Part shown: one piece after another, positions 1-5,195 of the stretch
How the letters are laid out: each line of letters begins with the position of its first letter
Numbering within the stretch: the first letter of the stretch is position 1
Position numbers and translations under genes: made by a program
Assembly (NCBI GenBank): GCA_964507825.1
Contig: CAZDQM010000073.1
Location: 1 to 5,195, forward strand
DNA length: 5,195 nt
Direction of reading: 5' to 3'
Origin: JAWVZS01 sp964507825
Lineage (GTDB): Archaea > Thermoproteota > Nitrososphaeria > Nitrososphaerales > Nitrosopumilaceae
Notes under the pieces: generated by a model
The model's input: only the letters and a program-made list of their open reading frames with translations
Told to the model about the DNA's origin: nothing
The model's database searches: none

Positions 1-133
1 TCCAAAAAGTCGTTCTCCCTCCTTATCTTACATCGTGCTCCTCACCCACCTGCTCATCGATGATTCCTTCCCACTTGGGAGCATACACACTCAAGTTGAT
101 TCAAGATTCACCATGTTCAGAGTTTTGAAATTT

Positions 134-167
134 CAGGTATAATGTACTGGTAGACCTGACCTTGTAC
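134..167. repeat. Upstream repeat, copy 1
   Basis: This copy contains the 15-base sequence GACCTGACCTTGTAC at 153-167, repeated exactly at 263-277, 110 bases downstream. It is preceded at 134-138 by CAGGT, which is the inverted complement of the ACCTG at 154-158. The same arrangement, with spacing changed by two bases, occurs in copy 2. Two copies of a half-palindromic element ahead of an operon suggest binding sites for a regulator, or the relic of a duplication. The function is inferred; only the repetition is seen. Confidence 0.6.
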
Positions 168-245
168 AGGCCAATTGGTCAAACCGTTTTAGGTTGGTAC
201 ACACAAGAAGAGTCGTCCCATTGCTCATAAATCCCATATCGAAGG

Positions 246-277
246 CAGGTCATGTATATGACGACCTGACCTTGTAC
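246..277. repeat. Upstream repeat, copy 2, with inverted arms
   Basis: This copy has CAGGTC at 246-251 and its exact inverted complement GACCTG at 263-268. Nested inside is GTCAT (249-253) against ATGAC (258-262) around a 4-base centre. The 15-base direct repeat shared with copy 1 spans 263-277. A TGTACCC element follows twice (273-279 and 282-288, 9 bases apart). The element ends about 15 bases before the proposed TATA box, a plausible position for an operator or activator site acting on the operon. No regulator gene is visible in the window. Confidence 0.55.
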
Positions 278-292
278 CCTGTGTACCCGTGC

Positions 293-302
293 AATACTTT
301 TA
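293..302 (+). promoter_or_regulatory. Probable archaeal TATA box of the operon
   Basis: The AT-rich stretch ATACTTTTA sits in otherwise mixed sequence about 30 bases ahead of the GTG at 328, where the conserved dinucleotide-binding fold of the first protein begins. Archaeal TATA boxes are centred about 26-27 bases before transcription start, so a transcript from here would start at or within a few bases of the GTG and be leaderless or nearly so. The match to the consensus is only moderate, and the intervening poly-G run is part of the spacing. Confidence 0.5.
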
Positions 303-305
303 TTC

Positions 306-318
306 GGGGGGGGGGGGG
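306..318. repeat. Homopolymer of 13 G
   Basis: Thirteen consecutive G lie between the TATA-like box and the GTG start codon at 328. Runs of this length are rare and prone to slippage on replication and to miscounting in sequencing. If transcription starts near 328, length changes would alter promoter spacing rather than reading frame. If translation instead starts at the upstream GTG at 289, the run would encode Gly residues and length changes would shift the frame. Confidence 0.9.
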
Positions 319-327
319 TCGTATTTT

Positions 328-1593
328 GTGAATATTGGGTTTATAGGAATGGGCAAGCTCGGGCTTCCGTCTGCATTGGCAGTGGAATCCAAGGGACATA
401 CCGTGGTAGGATACGACATAAACCCCAACATCTCTGAATATATTAAATCCCGCAAAATCCCATACATGGAAGAGGGCGTGCCGGAACTGCTAGCCAAAAC
501 ATCCATACGCATGCTGTCCATGGTAGACGTCTTACGGCAATCCGAGATAGTGTTTGTTCCAGTCCAGACACCGCATGATCCATTATATGAGGGCGTGACT
601 AGACTTCCAAAAACCACTGCGGACTTTGATTATACGTACCTTAAACGCGCATGCCAGTCAATATCTGAAGAACTTGACAAGCTAGGCGAGGATCGCATAG
701 TTGTTATAATAAGTACAGTCCTGCCAGGAACCATCGAGCGTGAGATCAAGCCGCTTCTCTCAAAGCACGTCAAGCTTTGTTATAATCCATTCTTTATCGC
801 AATGGGGACCACGGTAAGCGACTTTTTGCATCCTGAAATCGTCCTGTTTGGCGTAGATGACAAGGATGCCGTATCCAAGGCCAAGGAATTTTATCGCACC
901 ATAACGGATGCCCCATTCCACGAGATGTCCATCATAAATGCGGAACTAGTAAAGGTAAATTACAACACGTATATCTCAATGAAGATTAATTTTGCAAACA
1001 ATTTGATGGAGGTGTGTGAAAAAATGCGTGATCAGGGAGCGGACGTGGACGTCGTGATAGACGCGTTATCTGACTGTACTAGGCGGATAATCAGCCCCTC
1101 ATACATGCGCGGTGGCATGCCTGACGGCGGTGGGTGCCATCCGCGTGACAACATTGCACTCGCGGATTTTGTCAAGCGCCACTCGTTATCCAACGACATA
1201 TACACCGAGGGCATGGTAATACGCGAGCGCCACATAGAATGGCTTGCAGGTATAATACGATCCAACCAAGACCTACCCAAGGTCATACTGGGCAAGTCAT
1301 ACAAGCCCGGGACCAACCTGACGGTGGGAAGTCCGTCAATAAGACTTTACAACGAACTCACCTCGCCAACTGATGACATCATGCCCATCCCGGTCGTGAT
1401 GTGGGACCCGTATGTGGATGCTGGCAAGCCGCCCCCGTCTGAGCTTGAGCGGCCGGCAGTATTCTTTATCGGAACGCGTCACGAACAGTTTCGCAACTTT
1501 GATTATCCGGAGGGAAGCGTGGTAATCGACCCGTTCGGATACATCGCCAAGCGGCAGGGCATTACGTTGATAAGGGTAGGCCGTCAGCATTAG
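328..1593 (+). CDS. UDP-glucose/GDP-mannose dehydrogenase family protein (nucleotide-sugar 6-dehydrogenase)
   Basis: This is a cytoplasmic enzyme of the family that oxidises C6 of a nucleotide hexose twice with NAD+ to give a uronic acid. The 421-residue reading has all three usual domains at normal length. The N-terminal Rossmann fold starts at once (GFIGMGKLG, residues 4-12), followed by STVLPGT at 129-135. The central helical domain carries E206, K209 and N213 in the expected pattern. Catalytic Cys270 lies in GGGCHPRDN, and the C-terminal sugar-binding domain has LGKSYKPGT. I chose the GTG at 328 because the fold begins there; the frame is open to a GTG at 289, but the extra 13 residues are encoded through a poly-G run and look non-native. 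One oddity: the usual Asn-Pro-Glu-Phe segment reads NPFFIAMG (153-160), so the family's conserved Glu is Phe155. The substrate (UDP-Glc, UDP-GlcNAc, UDP-ManNAc or other) cannot be told. It is the first gene of the operon. Confidence 0.9.
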   Translation: MNIGFIGMGKLGLPSALAVESKGHTVVGYDINPNISEYIKSRKIPYMEEGVPELLAKTSIRMLSMVDVLRQSEIVFVPVQTPHDPLYEGVTRLPKTTADFDYTYLKRACQSISEELDKLGEDRIVVIISTVLPGTIEREIKPLLSKHVKLCYNPFFIAMGTTVSDFLHPEIVLFGVDDKDAVSKAKEFYRTITDAPFHEMSIINAELVKVNYNTYISMKINFANNLMEVCEKMRDQGADVDVVIDALSDCTRRIISPSYMRGGMPDGGGCHPRDNIALADFVKRHSLSNDIYTEGMVIRERHIEWLAGIIRSNQDLPKVILGKSYKPGTNLTVGSPSIRLYNELTSPTDDIMPIPVVMWDPYVDAGKPPPSELERPAVFFIGTRHEQFRNFDYPEGSVVIDPFGYIAKRQGITLIRVGRQH

Positions 1594-1619
1594 CACTATA
1601 TGGCTGAGCGTGTGAATTC

Positions 1620-2570
1620 ATGAAGATACTTCTTATAGGGGGGATGGGATACATCGGCTCCACACTCGTAGAACACATGCGACGATCCGAATCCTCTGAT
1701 CGCGTCACTATTATAGATCCGCTTACATTTGACGTGGAACCAGAATATCTTCATAGGGTCGTCTCCGATGATCGATTTAGGTTTGTCAAGGGCGACGTCT
1801 CGGACATGCGCCTTACATGGGACATGGTAGGGCGACACGATGTTGTGGTGTACATGGCATCCCTTACGCTACCCACCACTGCAAAGTTTCCAGAGGAGGG
1901 GATATTCGTCAACCGACACATGGCAGAGCTAGTAGGCAACTGTTGTACAAAGCTTGACACGCGCATGGTGTACATGAGCACCTGCAGTAATTATGGGAAA
2001 TCCGACGCGCTAGTCGATGAGTCCAGCGAACTCTTGCCGATCTCCATGTATGCGCGCACCAAGGTGGACGCGGAACGGTACCTGTTGGACAAGGTTCAGG
2101 GAGTAACCATACTAAGATGTGCGACCGCGTATGGTGTGGGCGCGGGCCGGACACGATGGGACGTCCTGTTCAACAATTTTGTAAGAAAAGCCGTCATCGA
2201 CGGCGTCATTGACCTCTTTCAGCCAGGTGCATACAGGCCTGTCTGCCACGTCGATGATCTTGCCCAGGCCGTATGGAAGGCAGCCTCAATCCCGTCTAAA
2301 GGACTAGAAAACCGCATCTATAACGTGGGGAGCAACAAGCAAAATTATACTAAAAAGGAGCTTGCGGAGATTGCCGTGTCAAACACGCCTGATGCCAGAG
2401 TTGAAATAACTACAAGTGACGATGATCGTGATTACCGCGTGGATTTTAGCAGGATTCACGACGAGTTGGGATTCGAGGCACGGCACACTCCAGAGTCTGA
2501 ACTAGCCGGACTAGAGTCACTTTGCAGGGACGTTGGCAACAAGTCTACTTGGCAGAATATGGAAAAATGA
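1620..2570 (+). CDS. NAD-dependent epimerase/dehydratase (extended SDR, sugar-nucleotide epimerase-like)
   Basis: This is a 316-residue extended short-chain dehydrogenase acting on a nucleotide sugar in the cytoplasm. The N-terminal NAD-binding motif is GGMGYIG (7-13), and Asp33 ends the second strand as expected for NAD(H). The catalytic set is Ser/Thr at 120-121 in MSTCSNYG, with Tyr144 and Lys148 in YARTK. RPVCHVDDLA (206-215) is the typical substrate-domain motif. The Asp-Glu pair that dehydratases carry in a TDEVYG-like motif is absent, which favours an epimerase (C4 or similar) over a 4,6-dehydratase; a 4,6-dehydratase would also destroy the C6 group used by the upstream dehydrogenase if both act on one sugar. 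The ATG at 1620 follows the upstream stop by 26 bases, and the frame is closed by TGA at 1605. A weak GTGA at 1612-1615 is the only ribosome-site-like element. Its stop overlaps the next start (ATGA). Confidence 0.88.
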   Translation: MKILLIGGMGYIGSTLVEHMRRSESSDRVTIIDPLTFDVEPEYLHRVVSDDRFRFVKGDVSDMRLTWDMVGRHDVVVYMASLTLPTTAKFPEEGIFVNRHMAELVGNCCTKLDTRMVYMSTCSNYGKSDALVDESSELLPISMYARTKVDAERYLLDKVQGVTILRCATAYGVGAGRTRWDVLFNNFVRKAVIDGVIDLFQPGAYRPVCHVDDLAQAVWKAASIPSKGLENRIYNVGSNKQNYTKKELAEIAVSNTPDARVEITTSDDDRDYRVDFSRIHDELGFEARHTPESELAGLESLCRDVGNKSTWQNMEK

Positions 2571-3589
2571 CTGACATGCAGCCAATCCCGCAGTTTGTTC
2601 CGTATTGGAATAATGGTGAGGGGCAAGCCGTTGCGGACATTCTTGACAACTCTGACTATCTTAACGAGCATGAGACGGTGCGGCGCTTTGAGCGCGAGTT
2701 TGCAGATCTGGTGGGTGCGAAATACTGCGCGGCTGTCACGAGCGGTACTGCCGCCTTGTACATTGCGGCACACGTGGCATTTGGTGACGAGTCGGCTTTT
2801 GTAAACGTGCCGTCGCATGACGGGATATTTGCACTAAATGCACTCACGGCAGCAGGCGTAAAACCGCATGTCGTTGACGTTGACGAGTCCGGCCTCCTTG
2901 ATTCATCACGGTATGACAACGAGTCCATAGTGGTTCATGCCAATGGCAGGGTGGCCAAGCACGTGGGGCGCGTGGAGGACTGCGCCCAGGCTATAACACA
3001 CCATACCCGCGGGTCGATAAGCACGTACAGCTTTGCATCCACCAAGCACATAACCACTGCCGGACAGGGGGGTGCCATATGCTGCGACTCTGAAGATGAA
3101 TTTGAGAGGATCGTACGGCTAAAGGATCACGGGCGTACCGACAGACAGTCCCTCAAGCCCATGTCTGACCGATATGACCAATGGGGACTCAATTTTAAGA
3201 TGACTGAAATCCAAGCCGCGTTCGGACTAGCGCAGCTGCGTGATCTGCCGCGTCGCCTGCGCAGACTAGATGAGATCTATTTGGAATACAAAGATATGCT
3301 ACAGGGATCAGTCGAGTTTGATGCCACTGCCCCGGGATGGTACGTCGACATGTTCAGCGACAGGGCATCTGATATAATAGCACACCTTAAAAAATCAAGC
3401 ATATACTGCAGGGCGTATCCGAGGCCGCTTCACCTACAGGGCGTGGCTAGACAATACGTTTCTGACAACCGGGCTTTTAAAAACTCTGAATTTCGACACT
3501 TGCGTGGCGTATATCTTCCGTCGACTAGTAATCTTGAGGTCGATGATGTAAAACGCGTGGCTCGGGGGGTACTTGACGCCCTTGGGTGA
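2567..3589 (+). CDS. DegT/DnrJ/EryC1/StrS family PLP-dependent sugar aminotransferase
   Basis: This enzyme is expected to transfer an amino group from glutamate or glutamine to a keto-sugar nucleotide, using pyridoxal phosphate. The 340-residue reading is slightly short for the family (usually about 360-400). It shows the phosphate-binding SGTAAL (59-64), the cofactor-ring aspartate Asp138 in EDCAQA, and the Schiff-base Lys160 in SFASTKHITTAGQGG. GLNFKMTEIQAAFGLAQL near the middle is the family's dimer/active-site helix. Two deviations stand out: GQGG replaces the common GEGG after the lysine, and the usual Thr-rich PLP-side loop reads PSHDGIFALNAL. The ATG at 2567 overlaps the upstream TGA by four bases (ATGA), a common coupled arrangement, so I prefer it to a TTG at 2522 that would add 15 unrelated residues inside the previous gene. 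The family is certain; the sugar position aminated is not known. Confidence 0.9.
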   Translation: MTDMQPIPQFVPYWNNGEGQAVADILDNSDYLNEHETVRRFEREFADLVGAKYCAAVTSGTAALYIAAHVAFGDESAFVNVPSHDGIFALNALTAAGVKPHVVDVDESGLLDSSRYDNESIVVHANGRVAKHVGRVEDCAQAITHHTRGSISTYSFASTKHITTAGQGGAICCDSEDEFERIVRLKDHGRTDRQSLKPMSDRYDQWGLNFKMTEIQAAFGLAQLRDLPRRLRRLDEIYLEYKDMLQGSVEFDATAPGWYVDMFSDRASDIIAHLKKSSIYCRAYPRPLHLQGVARQYVSDNRAFKNSEFRHLRGVYLPSTSNLEVDDVKRVARGVLDALG

Positions 3590-4787
3590 CTGGGAACCAA
3601 CTATACAAAAGGCAGAAAAGTTCATCGCGGAACACGTAATGTCGGTCGGTTCTGACGGTGTCGTGTTTGGATTAAGCGGCGGCATTGACTCTGCTGTGAC
3701 GGCATACCTGTGTTGCCGAGCACTGGGACCACAGCGGTGTCTTGCGCTTATAATGCCCAACTCTGAGTTTACCCCATCTTCTGAAACTGATGACGGCGTG
3801 CTAGTTGCCACACGCCTTGCGATTCCGCATATGGTGATTCCAATAGGGCAAATCTCTTCGGCGGCCATTAAACATGATTCTCCTGAATCTGATAACACAA
3901 GTAATGATTCAAAAGATCATACTCTTGATAACGGGCATGTCGAGATTGATACAACGCGACGCCGCGCCGTCGGCAACCTGAATGCGCGTATCAGGATGAT
4001 TCTGTTATACTATGAGGCTCAGAAAAGAAATCGTCTAGTAGTGGGAACCGATGATCGAAGCGAGCACATGATTGGATACTTTACAAAGCACGGCGATGGG
4101 GCATGCGACATCCTTCCAATTGTGGAACTCTACAAGACGCAGGTGTGGGATATCGCGCGTCATCTGGGGGTACCTGAACACATAATTGACAAGGAACCAA
4201 GTCCCCACCTGTGGGCGGATCACAGCGTATCTGCCGAGCTTGGAATGAATTATGACACCATTGATGCAATACTCTCTGAGATGTCACATACTGGAACCGA
4301 TGAGCGGGACACCAATATGATATCTGAAAAACTCGACATACCTGCTGATCGCGTGAGGCGAATCATTCAGCTACACCGAACTAGCGAACACAAGCGGCAC
4401 ATGCCGCCTGCGGCCGACTTGATGGGACTAGATGATGGAAATATTCACGAGATAAAAAACGACAGACCGTGGGGCAGCTTTGAAAGGTTTACACTAAATA
4501 CCAAATCCACGGTAAAAATGATTAGCATAAGGCCGGGGTTGTCGCTCTCATTACAGCGTCACAACCACCGATCGGAGTACTGGAAGGTAATCTCCGGCGA
4601 TGTCTTGGCCACGCTAGGTGACGAAAAAATCAGACTACGGGAGGGTGACAGCCTGCTAGTTCCGGCAGGGATGGTACACCGGCTGACGGGCGGGACCGAC
4701 GCCGTGGCCAAGGTACTAGAGATATCTATAGGCGACTTTTCTGAGAATGATATTGTACGATTAGAAGACAACTGGGATCGGTCATGA
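3573..4787 (+). CDS. NAD-synthetase-like ATP pyrophosphatase fused to type II phosphomannose-isomerase cupin
   Basis: This is a two-domain protein of 404 residues. Residues 1-280 match NAD+ synthetase (NadE), an N-type ATP pyrophosphatase that adenylates a carboxylate and displaces AMP with ammonia: P-loop GLSGGIDSA (33-41), GNLNARIRM (134-142), GTDDRSE (158-164), YFTKHGDGACD (169-179) and the terminal SEHKR (271-275). No glutaminase domain is present. Residues 296-404 match the cupin normally found at the C terminus of mannose-1-phosphate guanylyltransferase/isomerase proteins: RPWGSFERF, LSLQRHNHRSEYW with metal ligands His330, His332 and Glu335, GMVHR with His369, and a final ENDIVRLED. 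The guanylyltransferase part is absent. Oddities are a Ser/Asp/Asn-rich insert (about 94-128) and, in place of the family's G-Q-T-D-E segment, ADHSVSAELG (215-224). The start is uncertain. TTG 3573 overlaps the previous gene by 17 bases; TTG 3582 lies better spaced behind GGGGGGT at 3564-3570. It may be a true NadE, but the operon and fusion suggest a sugar amidase role (inference). Confidence 0.85.
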   Translation: MTPLGDWEPTIQKAEKFIAEHVMSVGSDGVVFGLSGGIDSAVTAYLCCRALGPQRCLALIMPNSEFTPSSETDDGVLVATRLAIPHMVIPIGQISSAAIKHDSPESDNTSNDSKDHTLDNGHVEIDTTRRRAVGNLNARIRMILLYYEAQKRNRLVVGTDDRSEHMIGYFTKHGDGACDILPIVELYKTQVWDIARHLGVPEHIIDKEPSPHLWADHSVSAELGMNYDTIDAILSEMSHTGTDERDTNMISEKLDIPADRVRRIIQLHRTSEHKRHMPPAADLMGLDDGNIHEIKNDRPWGSFERFTLNTKSTVKMISIRPGLSLSLQRHNHRSEYWKVISGDVLATLGDEKIRLREGDSLLVPAGMVHRLTGGTDAVAKVLEISIGDFSENDIVRLEDNWDRS

Positions 4788-4923
4788 TTACATCACGTAT
4801 AATTCTGTACACCTTGATCATATATTGACACACGAATCAACAACTGTTTTGCATCCATATACATGTCAAAAGATGCGTGTACCTGTCTTGCAGTGGATGT
4901 GAACTCGATATGTGAGCCATCTG

Positions 4924-4937
4924 ATAAATATATTTAT
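4924..4937 (+). promoter_or_regulatory. Archaeal TATA box of the downstream glycosyltransferase gene
   Basis: The stretch AAATATATTTA is centred near 4931, about 28 bases before the ATG at 4959. That is the spacing expected if transcription begins at or next to the start codon, giving a leaderless message. It is a better consensus match than the box ahead of the operon. It implies that the last gene is transcribed separately from the four-gene operon ending at 4787. Confidence 0.65.
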
Positions 4938-4958
4938 GTGAATGGTGTTGTTTTGCTA

Positions 4959-5195
4959 ATGCACAAATTCAGCATTGTAATGGCGTTTCGTGACACGCCT
5001 CGCGAGCGCAAGTTTGCCGAGCGTTCCATCCCGTCGGCAATATCTTTGAACCCCGACGAGTTTGTAATTGGTATAGACAAGCCTGCCGACCAATCATTTC
5101 TGGATCTCATACATGACTTGTGCCGGCAACATGACTTTGGAAATTACAAGATTTTGCAGGTACCCCGATCCGAAAAATGGGGATTCCAGCTTGCC
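4959..5195 (+). CDS. Probable glycosyltransferase (GT-A type, family 2-like), N-terminal part only
   Basis: This frame runs off the window after 79 codons, so the gene is partial. The N terminus MHKFSIVMAFRDTPRER, followed by a Ser-Ala-Ile stretch (PSAISLNP, 25-32) and EFVIGIDKP (34-42), follows the first strand-helix-strand of GT-A glycosyltransferases. There a short hydrophobic strand and a basic helix bind the nucleotide, and the next strand carries an acidic residue. The diagnostic DxD motif would lie beyond the window. The ATG at 4959 fits the TATA box upstream and places the first strand at residues 4-9. The frame is also open to an ATG at 4863, which would add 32 Cys-containing residues. 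In context it could transfer the sugar made by the operon onto a lipid carrier or glycan. Support for a coding gene is good; the family call is moderate. Confidence 0.65.
   Translation, partial: MHKFSIVMAFRDTPRERKFAERSIPSAISLNPDEFVIGIDKPADQSFLDLIHDLCRQHDFGNYKILQVPRSEKWGFQLA

Larger units (their letters stand above)
1..292. other. 5' non-coding region, no convincing gene
   Basis: I see no convincing gene here. A frame on the + strand is open from base 2 to a TAA at 140-142, but its translation is rich in Ser and Leu, has no recognisable motif, and could at best be the tail of a gene starting outside the window. On the - strand, 94 down to 23 encodes a 23-residue acidic peptide from a TTG codon; it reads rather like protein but is too short to call. 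The stretch also holds a perfect 10-base palindrome (54-63), a TCCCA/TGGGA inverted pair (69-80) and the repeats listed separately. No tRNA fold was recognised. The likely role is a long upstream regulatory region for the operon starting at 328. Confidence 0.55.

Noticed and set aside
23..94. Minus-strand 23-residue acidic peptide
   Set aside because: It is too short, has a TTG start and no recognised motif; it is recorded only in the description of the non-coding region.
125..143. Bacterial-type promoter (TTGAAA and TATAAT)
   Set aside because: The two boxes are only 7 bases apart, not about 17, and the rest of the window looks archaeal.
289..327. GTG at 289 as start of the dehydrogenase
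   Set aside because: It adds 13 residues, four of them encoded by the poly-G run, before a Rossmann fold that in this family starts at residues 1-4; the TATA spacing also favours 328.
1595..1602. ACTATATG as an internal TATA box for the epimerase gene
   Set aside because: It lies only about 22 bases before the ATG, the consensus match is weak, and tight spacing favours one operon transcript.
2522..2566. TTG at 2522 as start of the aminotransferase
   Set aside because: The extra 15 residues lie within the epimerase's coding sequence, and the ATGA overlap at 2567 is a far more typical start.
4814..4840. TTGAT/ATCAA inverted pair as a terminator hairpin
   Set aside because: It has only five pairs with a loop of about 17 bases and no T run after it.

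Overview
The window looks archaeal, most likely from an ammonia-oxidising thaumarchaeon (Nitrososphaeria) or a relative with roughly balanced base composition. The evidence is AT-rich TATA-type boxes about 28-30 bases ahead of the first codons of two genes (leaderless-style promoters), no convincing bacterial ribosome binding sites, heavy use of ATA and AGG codons, and archaeal-looking proteins. The lineage is an inference from style, not from a marker gene.

Layout. Positions 1-327 hold no convincing gene. They contain a 15-base direct repeat (153-167 and 263-277) with CAGGT/ACCTG inverted arms, a TATA-like box near 293-302 and a run of 13 G (306-318) just before the first gene. Positions 328-4787 are a tight four-gene operon on the + strand: a UDP-glucose/GDP-mannose-dehydrogenase family enzyme (328-1593), an extended short-chain dehydrogenase/epimerase (1620-2570), a DegT/DnrJ/EryC1/StrS sugar aminotransferase (2567-3589), and an unusual fusion of a NAD-synthetase-like ATP pyrophosphatase with a type II phosphomannose-isomerase cupin (3573-4787). 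The genes are 26 bases apart or overlap. A 171-base spacer with a clear TATA box follows, then the start of a probable glycosyltransferase (4959 to the window end).

How the genes may work together. Dehydrogenase, epimerase and aminotransferase together form a typical nucleotide-sugar tailoring set for an amino-uronic acid used in surface glycan or S-layer/pilin N-glycan. The NadE-like enzyme is the novel part. Its ATP-binding loop is intact, but the region that in true NAD synthetases reads like G-Q-T-D-E is changed, and it carries a sugar-phosphate-type cupin at its C terminus. Because the first gene makes a sugar carboxylate and NadE chemistry turns a carboxylate into an amide, I infer that the fusion may amidate a uronic acid to a uronamide. 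The glycosyltransferase could then use that sugar. The family assignments are firm; the combined pathway is a hypothesis.
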